Shown here in pieces: positions 1-16,480 of a stretch of 64,000 nucleotides of DNA. The position numbers and the translations under genes are program-made. Source of the stretch: Pontederia crassipes (lineage: Eukaryota > Streptophyta > Magnoliopsida > Commelinales > Pontederiaceae); NCBI GenBank assembly GCA_030549335.1, contig CM060188.1:71888696-71952695 (forward strand), written 5' to 3'. Each line of letters opens with the position of its first letter. Positions within the stretch are counted from its first letter, which is position 1. A model generated the notes under the pieces. That model worked only from the letters and a program-made list of their open reading frames with translations, ran no database searches and had not been told where the DNA came from.

Positions 1-23
1 AATAACTAAATAACACCAACACA

Positions 24-728
24 ATTGAAATCAATGTTTTAAAAATCGATTTGCACCGGCAGAACCGGCAGGGTTGATTTCAAATTAATTGCAAATCTGA
101 TTCGATTTTAATGTTTAAAATCAGAAATGGTACAAAATCGGTTCGACTTGAAAAAAATTTGAAAAAATTGAGTTGAACCAGTAAATCGGGTTCAACTAAG
201 TTTTTTTTTTCAAAAAAGCATATATATGGGAAGAGTTTGAGGGGATATGAAAATATAAAGTTACCAAACGATTTTAAATGGAATTAGAAAGTTCTCCAAA
301 TGAAGGAAGAAAAAATAAGGAAAGAATTTAAAATTTTAAAATAAGAAAATAAAAGGAAAGATGTTATTTGGAGGAAATGAATAAACCATTAAAAGAATAA
401 TAAAATAAAAGAAAATTATAGATGGAAAGCGAATAAAATATAATTACGATTTTAAGTTGAAAATAAATTTAGACCGCTAAATTAGTGATAATATATTCAA
501 TAAAATAAAATTACTATTTAAACTAACACCCGGTAACAGATAATAATTATCAAAATTAGATTAATTATTTTTGTAGTAATTTATATATTACATTATTAAT
601 TATCAAATAATTATAAAATAATATTATTATATAAAAAAAATTGATTCAATCAATTAAAATTCAGTTGAATCGATTCGTCCTCGACTCAATCGGTACGCCC
701 ATCCGATTTTTAAAACATTGATCGAAAT
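24..728. mobile_element. Non-autonomous hAT-type element (MITE-like), body 32-720
   Basis: The body starts CAATGTTTTAAAAATCG at 32 and ends with its inverted complement at 720 (CGATTTTTAAAACATTG, with one extra base inside), so it has terminal inverted repeats of about 17-20 bp. The flanking 8 bp are attgaaat (24-31) and atcgaaat (721-728), a 7/8 match. An 8-bp duplication and termini of the form CA-A/G-N-G are what the hAT superfamily makes. The 689-bp interior is AT-rich with no transposase ORF, so it would need a transposase from elsewhere. The ends also carry smaller GGTTCAAC/ACCGG motifs, shared with the element at 45,477-46,311. Confidence 0.72.
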
Positions 729-1203
729 CCAAGTTGCAATAAGGGGAATCGATGTGAACAGGAGGCGCCGGAGTGCACTGCCCGCACGGCAGTCCAATCC
801 ACCCACGACGTGCCAACGGCCGAGTGACTCATCTGCATATCCTCCGTTCAAATCTCCCCCACGGCAAGCAAACACGACCAACCCCTTTTGTTGTTATTGT
901 TAATTAAGTAATTAATTAATTAATCATGAACAGTACAAAAATTGCAAGCACATGGCACTTGCTTCTTTATTCAAGTTCTTATTTTATAATTGGATTCATT
1001 TAATTAGTTATATATGTATTAACGTACGACAACAAGACGAAGGAATCATGAGTTTTTGCGTAAAATAAATTTTCAGATATATAAGGCATTATGTGTAAAC
1101 CTTTTTTTCTGTTTTTTTTTCATGATTAATTAATTGGATTGTGAAATCATTTCATGCTTTGCTTCTTTCTTGTATTATTGTAGCTTATAAAATCAACCAA
1201 GGC

Positions 1204-1251
<48 letters not shown>

Positions 1252-1477
1252 TCTCCGAGTTGCAAGTGATGGTGACAGTGATACTCCACATGAATATAAC
1301 ATCGGACAAAAAAAATAAAAATAAAATAAAAATAAAAGAAAATAAGGATGGGATACATCATACATCATGAGAATCTTGTTGGGGATTAGGTGTTCGCGTC
1401 TGGTTTTTCGTTTTCTGATAAGAAAAACAAGCTTGTTCTTTTAATTTATAATTATTATTATTATTAATAATATTATC
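729..1477. other. Intergenic AT-rich DNA
   Basis: No gene is visible. A modest GC-rich stretch at 750-880 has open frames on both strands but no recognisable protein. The only clear structure is the (TA)n run at 1208-1249. Confidence 0.6.
1208..1249. repeat. (TA)21 microsatellite
   Basis: Uninterrupted TA dinucleotides. It is likely length-polymorphic. Confidence 0.95.
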
Positions 1478-1710
1478 TATGATCATTTAATTTTTTTTAT
1501 GTCGATCCGGGTCTACGGGAGGTCTTCGTTGTCCGAGGCTACTAGCACTCGACTAATCCGAAGTCGGGAAAATGGAGCAGTAACGATAATTTCCTGCCAA
1601 AATGGCGACTCCGAGATTTGAAGCTGGAGCTACTAGCACCTAGCGAACGCTCGAGACTCAACCCTACTTCCAGTTGAGCCAATCATCCTTGGTTTATGAT
1701 CATTTAATTT
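1478..1710 (-). mobile_element. tRNA-derived SINE with 16-bp target duplication, body 1494-1694
   Basis: A GC-rich islet of about 201 bp in AT-rich DNA is bounded by the perfect direct repeat tatgatcatttaattt (1478-1493 and 1695-1710). On the + strand its left edge is a T run, so the poly-A end is on the minus strand. Read on the minus strand it has a pol III A-box-like TGGCTCAACTGG near its 5' end and a B-box-like CTTCAAATCTC about 50 bp later, as in tRNA-derived SINEs. It encodes no protein and would depend on a LINE reverse transcriptase. The family was not identified. Confidence 0.72.
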
Positions 1711-2873
1711 ATTCGTCAATAGAGCTATATATGTGCCTACTTATAAAAAAACAAATATGTGAGATGGTTAGTTAACCAAACATAGAATAATGTTTTATAA
1801 TTTATTCGTCATTTAATTTTGATTCACCGGTGTTTAACATTAATATTAGCATTGGGTCGATTTTGAAATTTATGATTATAAAGCTCCAACTGTCCAACAT
1901 GATACGTGCATGCATCTGCATGCATGGATGATGATAAAAAAAAAGGATATTAGAAAGGGACAGCGAGATGTACCCTTGCACAAAGCAAAACTATTGACCA
2001 AATATAATATATATACTATATATTATTTTCACATAAAATTAAATATAAATGCCAATATTGCACGACCAAAACATTGTGCCTGATAATTGAATAACTTATC
2101 AATGAAGTGTTCATTATTTGATGGCACCGATAATTCTCCTTTTTTTTGTCTCTACTAATTTTATTCATTGCATCAATAATTCCTAGGAATTTCATTTTAC
2201 TATATAAATATATGAGATGAATGAGTATGAGCTCTTATTTCTCATTATTTAATTAATTTATTGTTTATAATTTATAATTAAATTAATTATATATATTTTT
2301 ATATAAAATAATATATATTTATTTGAATAATTTGATAATAAAAATATATCTTTTAAAACTAAATAAATTACAATCGTCGAAGTAATCTTATCTAGATTTT
2401 AATTATACTTACTTTTTAGCATGTATTTAAAATTAATATATATTTTTTTATTAATTTGATAAGTAAAATTAATATTCTATATCCCTATATATATATATAT
2501 TCCAATTTTTTTTTTGTTATAAAGTACAGCAATAAAACTAGTTTTTTTGTTGGACTCGATAAAATCGTAGTCCTTGGTGCATTGACTCGTCATGTACATG
2601 TGACTTGTTTTGGGACGGATCACTCGTCCAATGAGTTGCGTCATAATTAACAATTTATTATAATTAAAAAAAATGTTTTCGTTGTTAAAAATTGATCGCG
2701 CACGAAACGATAAAAAAAATTATGAGGAAAAAATTGATTAAAAAAACTTAACAAGATTAAAAAAAAAATCTTTCTGAACAATGTCTTCAACTTCACCCTC
2801 CAAGTAAAAGATTTTAAATTTACTGATGGACTTTTACCACAATCAATTGTATTACTCAACAAAAAAAGGGCTA

Positions 2874-2915
<42 letters not shown>

Positions 2916-3745
2916 TTGAAATTTGGTAGATCCTAACTACTACTCCTACTTACTTTTGATTGTTAGTTAAGTGATTAGGGTTTATATTAACTTTAGATAA
3001 AGTTTAATATATATTATTTGTTTTTGTTATATTTTAAAATAATTGGACTTAAAAATTAATAAAATATAATTTAGTGAGATGTAATTTAATATTTGAGTGT
3101 GATAAATTTATAAAAAAATATTTTTAAAATATATTATTTTATTAATCAGTAGGTTTTTATGATCTAAGATCTGGAGTTCAACTTTTATATGTGCATAAAA
3201 TTCTTATCAAAGTTTTATTATTATAAATCAAATATAAATTAATCAAAAGTATATTTTTACTTAAAGAAAAATAAAAATATTGGACCTAGAGTTTGATCAG
3301 GTCAATCACCGAAACAAAATCCCCAACGGATTTCCTGCCGCCCAAAGTGGTGCAAAACAATTTGTCCTGCCCACCTCCCGCTTTCAAGGGCAGTCCTTTC
3401 TCTCTCCCCTCTTCCTTTCTCTCTCCTATCAACATTGTCCAAGTACACACTCTCTCTCTCTCCTGCTTCCTTTTGCCTTGTTCCAATTTCCAACCCCTCA
3501 CACTTCCTTCCCTTGCTAGAACTCTTCCTCTCACCGCCGCCCCCCCATTATTTCATCCTTTCCCACTTTTTATTTCTATCTCATCACTCTGCATGATTTA
3601 TAATTATTATAATTATTTATTATTCAATAATGCTGTCTCTCTCTCTCTCCCCCTATATAATTTATATATATATTTCATTATTATTTGCATCAGGGCACAG
3701 ACCCCAAAATAAGCAAAGTTTCCAATCGCATTAACCTTCCTCTCC
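1711..3745. other. Intergenic region upstream of the cysteine protease gene
   Basis: AT-rich and without a credible gene. It contains (AAT)n at 2874-2916. From about 3,365 it becomes pyrimidine-rich (CTCTCT runs at 3395-3465 and 3630-3650), typical of plant core-promoter DNA. The open frames at 3,280-3,712 are low-complexity products of these CT tracts. Confidence 0.6.
2874..2916. repeat. (AAT)n microsatellite, about 14 units
   Basis: Perfect AAT trinucleotide run ending in ATAATTTG. Confidence 0.92.
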
Positions 3746-3752
3746 TATAAAA
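3746..3752 (+). promoter_or_regulatory. TATA box of the cysteine protease gene
   Basis: TATAAAA lies 75 nt upstream of the ATG at 3827, just after a CT-rich tract. Transcription would start near 3,775-3,785 and give a leader of about 50 nt. Confidence 0.7.
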
Positions 3753-3826
3753 ACGCCACCTTTGGCGTTCTCCACACCATCAAAGTGCCCTCCCACCTCC
3801 TCCTCCCACACGTCCATCCCATCACC

Positions 3827-6696
<2,870 letters not shown>

Positions 6697-8158
6697 ATTG
6701 TCCTACATTGTCATCTATTGATCGATGGAGAGAATTGAGGATGCCCCAGGATTGTTTGAACTGGATCCTTCGTTCCTCCATATTGATTTCCATGGACACC
6801 TTGTTGCTGATGTACCTTTACAATTTCTTGTACATAGCTTCAAATTGCAATTTCAGATGGACCAAAACGGTGTCCTCCACTTTCTTAGTCATGCAATGTC
6901 TTTAATGCCAATTTATTTTTTTACCAGAAGATCTTCTCATCATTGAGATACCCTTGCTTAATGGAATCCACGCATTCATAATCTGACAACATTGTACAAA
7001 TGGCGTTGTGCAGTAAGTGATGAACAATTTAATTGTTACATCGATGATGACCCTCCAAAGGTTGAAGTTTCACCGAAGGCCTATAAAGGCTTCCTTATTA
7101 TCGTTAGGATTCCAAGATGTATTACTTGCTCTCATCTGTCTCCTCTCCTCTGCATGGTCCTGCAGATGCATCAGTCTTGATCTGAACAGAACTGTTGGAA
7201 ACCTTCTCATCCACTGCAAGAAGCTTCTTTATTTTAACCACTTCCATCTGTCTCCTCTCCTCTGTTCGGTGGTCTTGAGTTCATCCATCTGACTTTGTTG
7301 CGGGTGCATCAATCTTGAACTGAGCAGAATTGTTCCAACCATGACTTGTGATCAGATTCTTATCTTTGTCTCACTTCAGTGTGAAACAGGGAAGCCTTTC
7401 ATGGCCTCAAGGCCCTCAACTCTCAACACCACCTTTTTAGAGCCTCAAGACCTAACCCATTCGTCCCTGCTTGTGGGGCACGTAACGTTCAACTTGTTCA
7501 AATTCACTCACTCTTCCCTTGGTCACATGAACTACAGTGGAAACTAGTGCCTACCGCATGCACGACGAGGGTGATGGCCTTCCGCCATCACCTTTAGCCA
7601 AAGCCATGTCTCAAATGTCCATTTTCAAATAACAAAAAAAAAAAAAAAAAGAAGCAACGACCATGTGAAGTTGTGAGATCAACTGAGGGGGCACTGCTGG
7701 TCATGAATGACTAAGACTCCACCATTGGCTTCTGATCTCTTGCTGCGAGTTAGTGCATGCACCCAATGGAAGTGCATGCAGCCCTCTGCTCTTGTATTTG
7801 GTGGGGAACAACAAGCTCCCAAAAGCAGAGCACACGACTTCAACAAATGATTTTACAGGGGAAAAAATTGAATCATCAAGATATTGAATACATTTCACTC
7901 CTCCAACTATATTAATTATTCTCTAACCTTTTTCTTCACGGGCACTTTAATTTCAATTCGATGGTGATACCTCTCAAAAAGATTGTTACCAGGACTACAA
8001 TTCCAAAGAATCTATCCTCCTATTAAACAAACCTCACGGCCTCTTTGTCTGACCTCCCTCGGCGGCCGCTGGACAAATCATTGGTGTGGACGCGCATCAG
8101 ATCACAAGTGTGAAACTTTTGATCCTCTATAATGGAACAAAGTCTTCCACTGGCACTT
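6697..8158. other. 3' flank and intergenic DNA with an imperfect duplication
   Basis: The first 250 nt or so should be the protease 3' UTR; no sharp poly-A site is seen. A segment starting catctgtctcctctcctctg at 7133 recurs at 7245, and both copies end with a related gcatcaatcttgaactgagcagaa-type stretch (to about 7198 and 7333). This is an imperfect direct duplication at 112-bp spacing. An A-run lies at 7632-7650. No gene was recognised. Confidence 0.5.
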
Positions 8159-8164
8159 TATAAA
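8159..8164 (+). promoter_or_regulatory. TATA box of the LRR gene
   Basis: TATAAA lies 224 nt upstream of the ATG and is followed by a CT-rich pyrimidine stretch (8187-8290), as in plant promoters and leaders. Transcription would start near 8,190. Confidence 0.6.
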
Positions 8165-8232
8165 GCATGCTTCTGTTCTTCCCGCGTCCTTTCTCTCTCC
8201 TCTATTTATTCTCCTCTCTCGTTGGCACCACC

Positions 8233-8307
8233 ATGTCTATCATGGCACTGCGAACTCCCACTCCTCTCTCTCGCTCTCTCTCCCCCTCCCATTATCGTTC
8301 CAAGTAA
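8233..8307 (+). CDS. Upstream ORF (24 codons) in the leader of the LRR gene
   Basis: ATG at 8233 sits in the good context CCACCATGT and reads 24 codons to TAA at 8305, entirely upstream of the main ATG at 8383 and within the leader predicted from the TATA box. The peptide is Ser/Pro/Arg-rich because it is read from a CT-rich tract, so only its position and start context suggest function. It could reduce translation of the main ORF. Conservation is unknown. Confidence 0.35.
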   Translation: MSIMALRTPTPLSRSLSPSHYRSK

Positions 8308-8382
8308 ACCCCCTGCACACTCCACAGTGCTCCACTGCACTGCTGACCACCCACCAAAAGCCATCCGGCACAAGTGCGCGAC

Positions 8383-8518
8383 ATGGCCGCCGCCAGAGAA
8401 ATCCTCGTCTACTTCGTCGCACTCCTCCTGAGCCCCCATCTGCTCGACGCTCCTTATAAAGCCCTCTGCAGCTCCTCCCAGCAGGCCTTGCTGCCAGAAA
8501 GGAAGACCCTCGACGTCA

Positions 8519-8551
<33 letters not shown>

Positions 8552-9813
8552 TTGGCGTCAGCCAGGGGAATCCCAAGCAGAGCTCGGCGCCAGCGCCCGC
8601 GCCGGGACCGCCGGAGGAAAAGGCCCCGACCCCGACCGCACCGCCCGTGTCCGGGCCGAAGCCCTCCGACTTCCTCAACCCCCGACAGTACGCCGCGTAC
8701 TTCGTCATCCAGCGGTTCAAGAGGACCATCACCTGCGACCCCAACGAGGTGACCAGGACGTGGGTTGGGTACCGCCCGTGCAACTACACGGGGTTCTACT
8801 GCGCCAGCCCGCCGGACGCCCCGGACACGCCCACCATCGCGGCCATCGACTTCAACGGCTTCCGCCTCTGCGCGCCGACCGTCATTGGGTTCGTCGACCA
8901 GCTGCCGGACCTCGCGTTCTTCCACGCGAACTCCAACAACTTCTCCGGCAGCATCCCGGACCTCACCGGCCTCAAGTACTTCTACGAGCTCGACGTCAGC
9001 AACAACAACCACACGGGCCCGTTCCCCTCCAACTTCCTTCCGCTCTCCAACCTCCTCTTCCTCGACATCCGGTTCAACTTCTTCGACGGAGCCGTACCGG
9101 CCGCCGTCTTCGGCCTCGGCAAGCTCGAAGTGCTCTTCCTCAACGACAACAGCTTCAACCAGCCGCTGCCGAGCAGCCTCGGCAGCACCACGGCGTCCTA
9201 CCTGACGCTTGCCAACAACCAGTTCACGGGCCCGATACCGAGGTCCATCGCTAACCTATCGAGCACGCTGATCGAAGTGCTGTTCCTCAACAACAAGCTC
9301 TCGAACTGCTTGCCGTACGAGATCGGACTTCTCAGCAACGCGACAGTGTTCGACGCGGGCTTTAACCATATCACCGGGCCGATCCCCTGGTCGTTTGGGT
9401 GCCTGAAGAAGGTCGAGCAGCTGAACCTGGCCGGCAACCTGCTGTACGGCGAGGTGCCGGACGTTGTGTGCCAGCTAGCCAAGGATGGCGGCAACCTGCT
9501 GAACCTGTCGCTCTCGGGCAACTACTTCACCTCGCTCGGCCACAGCTGCTGGGACTTGGTGAGGAGAAAAGTGCTCGACGTGCGGCAGAACTGCATACTC
9601 GGGCTGCCGGAGCAGCGATCCCCCATTGCCTGCGCTACGTTTCTCTACCACAAGAAGTACTGCCCGCTCTGCATCTACATCCCGTGCAGCCTGCCGAAGT
9701 GCGCGCTGACGCCGGCGGTCATGAGCCCTCCGGTGAACAGGTGGGGATGGTCCCGGGCGCCGTCTCGGTATCATGTTTACCAGACACTTCATAGACCGCC
9801 AAGGAACAAGTAA
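8383..9813 (+). CDS. Secreted LRR protein, LRX-like without extensin tail (At4g06744-type)
   Basis: A single exon of 476 residues starts at the ATG at 8383; the in-frame GTG at 8374 is rejected because the ATG precedes an ideal hydrophobic signal sequence (about residues 1-24). A Val-Gly dipeptide run (about 45-60) and a Pro/Ala spacer (about 65-95) follow. Next comes the N-terminal cap typical of LRX-type proteins (NPRQYAAYFVIQRFK, then RTWVGYRPCNYTGFYC). About ten plant extracellular LRRs follow (about 152-400; for example LDVSNNNHTGPFPSNF and YLTLANNQFTGPIPRS). A Cys-rich end (CPLCIYIPCSLPKC) and a basic tail close the protein. LRX proteins carry the same LRR module fused to a Ser-Pro extensin domain; that domain is absent here. 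Family knowledge places such proteins in the cell wall, where the LRX LRR module binds RALF peptides. Whether this shorter paralogue does so is inference. Codon third positions are strongly GC. Confidence 0.9.
8512..8562 (+). repeat. In-frame hexanucleotide repeat (GTCGGC)n coding Val-Gly
   Basis: About seven tandem GTCGGC-like units inside the LRR gene encode alternating Val-Gly just after the signal peptide. Length changes would keep the frame, so allelic variation is likely. The same run gives artefactual open frames on the other strand and in other frames. Confidence 0.85.
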
Positions 9814-12514
<2,701 letters not shown>

Positions 12515-13568
12515 TGTAGGATCGAAAGTATCAAGAGGGGGTGAATTTGTGTATAAAAATTTTACACAAAAGCCTTAAAACCGATTTAAAAAAAATGATC
12601 GCAAGAAAAATATAATAGTAAAGAGAAAGTAAGAAGAATCAAACTCAATGAGACACGAAGTATTGAATAATCTTTTTTTACACCACAATGCCTTCTTCTT
12701 TACTCAAGAGGTAAGGCACACATTTTTTCTTACAAGAGGCTCTCAAACTTACTCTAAACAATAATATAATGATTCTCTCCAACTCTCTCTTCTTACAATG
12801 GATGCTCACACTTAGAAACTAGAAAAAGAAAAGGATAATTTACAAATTTGAGCTCTAGAAAATGCTTTGAACTTGGAAGTAGTTGTACAGTAATTCCTTG
12901 CTTAGATATACTTCCTTCAGTCTTTGGCATTCATTTTATATGTTTCTCTAGGTGTTGTGGAGGTCCAACACCTTTTTTAGAATTTTTAAATTAAAATATA
13001 GTCGTTATTGTTCATGTCAATCTAGTCGTTACTGTTCATGTCAATCTAAGATTGGCCAAGGTGACAATTAAAATATTTGCACAACTTATCTTCTGAAGGT
13101 TGACCGACAATTCAACCGACATCACCTCGACATTTGATGGTTGTGGCTTTTCTTCTTATCAGTCGACCAGCGCCGTGACCGACAATTCAACTGACATCAT
13201 CTCGACATTCGTTGGTTGTGGCTTCTAATCGGTCGACTTGACCGACTCTTTGACTGACATCATCTCGACATTTTTTGCTTTGACTTTTCTTTTGATCATT
13301 TGACCGGTGCCTCGACTGACGCTTCGATCGATATCATCTCGACATTTTCTAGCTGCTTCTCCAAGTTATCATTTGAACGATCGATTGATCGGGTCCGTCA
13401 GTTAGTCTCTAAATTCTTTTTTTTATTTTTTTGACTTCGCGAGCCCTTACATATACATATTCTTGTTAATCTTATACGTGTATTGGAATCACTCAAGTAT
13501 AAATTAGTAACTCGTATGTCCAATTTGATTTGTTAACATCAAAACATGGAGACGAAATGTCGGATTCA
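12515..13568 (-). repeat. 3' LTR of element A
   Basis: On the + strand it begins TGTAGGATCGAAAG and ends ATTCA just before the CT-rich complement of the polypurine tract. It matches 32856-34040 along its length, for example in the stretch from ctcttcttacaatg through tgttgtggaggtccaacacc. It contains four tandem units of about 64-74 bp, marked by catcatctcgacatt at about 13119, 13193, 13257 and 13330, with GGTCGAC/TGACCGA motifs between them. Confidence 0.75.
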
Positions 13569-13572
13569 ATAA

Positions 13573-13584
13573 TCTCCCCCTTTT
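13573..13584 (-). promoter_or_regulatory. Polypurine tract of element A
   Basis: The + strand reads TCTCCCCCTTTT directly beside the LTR edge. On the element's strand this is AAAAGGGGGAGA, the usual Copia plus-strand primer. Confidence 0.7.
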
Positions 13585-14090
13585 AGATGATGACAAACTA
13601 ATTGGACGATAGAGGAGTGAAATATATAAATAATATATGCATGCTCCCCCTACGCATATGCATTTATCAAATTTCCTTCCCTTAAATATATGGCCTCGAT
13701 AATATTTGAAGTCATAAAATCTAAATGATAGTATGAAAGAGTAAAATCTCATGCCATAAAGCGCTATAAGCTCAATCATCCAAAATAATGTCAAATAAAC
13801 ACAATCAAATAAACAACCATGATGACGTAAATATTATAAGCATGTGAACCATCAAATGAACACATGGCAACATAAGCATCATCATATAGCATCTAGTCCA
13901 AAATACATCCACGATTAAAGTAGTTAGTCCAACGACATATGTGCATGCACTAATATGTGACGAATGTCACTACAAAATGTTGCATGCTGCTAATACACAT
14001 AATAAAAATATAAACATACGTCCAAATTTTCACCATTTTGACATCATCATAGAGGGATACACCCAAAAATAAAGGACACACAACTAATAT
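13585..14090. other. Non-coding DNA between polypurine tract and extra ORF of element A
   Basis: AT-rich and without a sustained frame. A second pyrimidine tract-like stretch (ctccccctacg, about 13643) is present. The equivalent interval in element B is 20,309-20,789. Confidence 0.5.
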
Positions 14091-15448
14091 CTATGACTCA
14101 TCAGGACTGTCATCCTCATGAACAATGGGAAAGATGAAATCCTGTGTGGCGTAGAATTCATGAAGTGATCTGGAGACATAGCTCATATCACTTCCCATCA
14201 TCCTAATGGATAGGAAAGTCACTTGATGGATAAAAGAAAGCAGGTCGTAAGCTCCATGAGAAGTCGACGCAGCACCCCGTGAGGGATCCTGCGAAGGTCC
14301 ACAAGACTCTGCCGGTGCACAACGTGGAGGCGAAGAAGTGCTCCTATCAAATCTAGCTTGTGGCATGTCTCTCATGTCCATCGTCGTTGGTGACTCAACC
14401 TCACCAGCCTCATCAGTAGCATCACACTCAGGGACCCAAGTGTCGTCAACATTGACTTCCTATTCATAGTCTTTGAACTAATGACTCCCACGAGCGTGTA
14501 TAATGTACTTCTCATTTGCAGGAATGGAAATGCCAAAGATAGATAGAATCCCTTAATTCAAGATCTAAAGTAGAGAGGACGATTGCCTCGAACCCTTGAG
14601 ATAATATTTTTATGGGTGTTTTCCATGTGGTAGAAAAGATAATGACAAAAATGAAGGAATGATACATCTCGAACACAAGGGCAATGAAGAAAGAATAGAT
14701 CAAAGTGTGTGACTTATGTGAAGTGCCTTAATCGAGGAGTAATCATATGGCTCAAGATGTGATGTGCCATTTTCAACGATGATCAGAGATACTTGTGTGT
14801 CATGTCGACGGTGTAATGATTAGTTCGCCCACCAAATACAAGACGAATGCCATCGTCAATAGGAAGATAGTCATGAGGTCATCCATGAGCGACCAATCGA
14901 TAATGATTAAGCAGTGGGAAAGGGAGTCCAAACATGCGGCAAACGTGGTCTCGATCAAATAGAATAGGCATACCGAGGACCTGAGTGATGATGACGTAAT
15001 GAGTAATGGTCATGTTCACATAAAAGAAGTGAACAAGGCAAGGGTACACTCGCTCCAAGATAGACAAGAGAGGTAGCCATCCAATGGTGAAAAATAACTC
15101 TTGAACATTCGATACATTTAAGGAGTCCAAATCAATAGTGAGAGCCCGACGAACATCATGGACCGACAAAGGACATCGAATGTGGTGGCCATTGTCCAAC
15201 TAACAAAGAGATCATGATCAAAATAGTTGTTAGGCGAAGAGGGGGACGAAGATAGTAGGCGGACGGCGACCACGTTCATGTGACCATCCTCGTGAATGTC
15301 CACATGTGACAAGCTCGAGTTCAAATTCAGGTTCAGGCTCAGTCTTGACTGGAACGACTCGAGCATGAGAAGGACAATTACGGTAATGATTCCTGATGAC
15401 TAGTTTATGGTTGGAAGTGAGGCGGCCTTCATCCTCGTTATTCGACAT
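14091..15448 (-). pseudogene. Extra ORF downstream of pol in element A ('putative plant transposon protein' type), broken
   Basis: The ATG at 15448 opens a frame starting MSNNEDEGRLTS. After shifts the frame continues with SVHDVRRALTIDLDSLNV and IGWLPLLSILERVYPCLVHF (about 15,190-15,000), then an acidic C-terminus ending before TAG at 14091. The GWLPLL...YP.LV.FFY.NM pattern is the one annotated as the 'putative plant transposon protein' domain, and the homologous ORF in element B (20,790-22,042) shares it. It sits between RNase H and the 3' LTR, where Sirevirus-like Copia elements carry an extra, so-called envelope-like ORF. I see no signal peptide or membrane span, so an envelope role is not supported. 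Several stops and frameshifts make it a pseudogene. Confidence 0.6.
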
Positions 15449-16480
15449 GGAGAACAGAGGATGGACACAACTAGGAAAAATTAGGGATCCAACTTAGGGC
15501 TAGAATCATATTTCATCAATTAGGATTTTGAAAAATGGGACAGAATTTTGGGTCCAATGAATTCAACAATGGCTTACTGCATTCCGGAGGTGCACATGGT
15601 TGTAAGATATTAAAAAAAAATTAGGGTTCTGACAAAGGAAAGAAACTAATAGATGGGATCATTCATTTGCTAACCTTCGTGGCCGATGTGTGCGAGGCAG
15701 GCGTCGACTAGTTGGTGACAACAGGTGGCTGTGGTTGGTGATAGCAAGCGATGGCGGTCGGACGGCAGATGATGCAAGCAGCATCAGAGGATAGCTAGCG
15801 ACTTTTAGGGAAAACAAACTTGAAAAATCAACAAAAAATCACAAGGGGAGCGTGTGGTCACCAAAGGATGGATCACCAAAAAGGGGAAATCATGGATGGT
15901 TAAGGGATGACAAGGTGGTGACGAGGTGAAATCGCAGACGATGCGGCAACGATGGTAGGCACAATGAGCGATGATGAGGTGCACAACTGAGAAGGAGGGA
16001 GGAGTAGTTGACAAACGATGTCGGACAGATGATCCACTCAATGGACGGCGACGCAAGTCGAAGGGGTGCGAGGTGTCGATCGAAGTTTGGAAAAAAGGGG
16101 CCTCGACCGGTCTAGATTTTTAATTCTGTGCATTTAATTTTTGTATATATTGATCAACCGATTATCTTGATTAGTCGGCTAGTGGTCATATTAAAATAGC
16201 ATTTTTCTTTATTAAATAAGGGTAGTCAGTCAGTGATACCCATCATTCGATGAATCTCGATCGGTTCTAGGCAGATGCTCATTTTTCAACAACTATTTAC
16301 AATTTCAACAACTAAAGCTAATATTTTGAAGTGAAGATTATATAATTGTAAGTGTCCTGCAAAACTTTTTGATATTCAATGTAGTTCAAAAGTGAGTTTA
16401 CATAACCAAGTAACTTTTACATAAGATTAATATGCAATCAAAGTCCAATCATTCTTAATTCCCTTATAAGCATACAAAAT
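15449..16480. other. Spacer between extra ORF and pol of element A
   Basis: No conserved domain was seen. The part 15,640-16,080 is relatively GC-rich and full of GAGGTG/GACGATG-like words; the rest is AT-rich. It corresponds to the region 22,170-23,250 in element B. Confidence 0.4.

Noticed and set aside
3785..3826. Earlier start for the cysteine protease
   Set aside because: The upstream in-frame codon is GTG. The ATG at 3827 has an optimal context and begins a proper signal peptide.
8206..9012. 268-codon open frame antisense to the LRR gene
   Set aside because: It mirrors GC-rich codons of the real gene, has an (Asp-Ala)n run from the hexanucleotide repeat, and matches no family.
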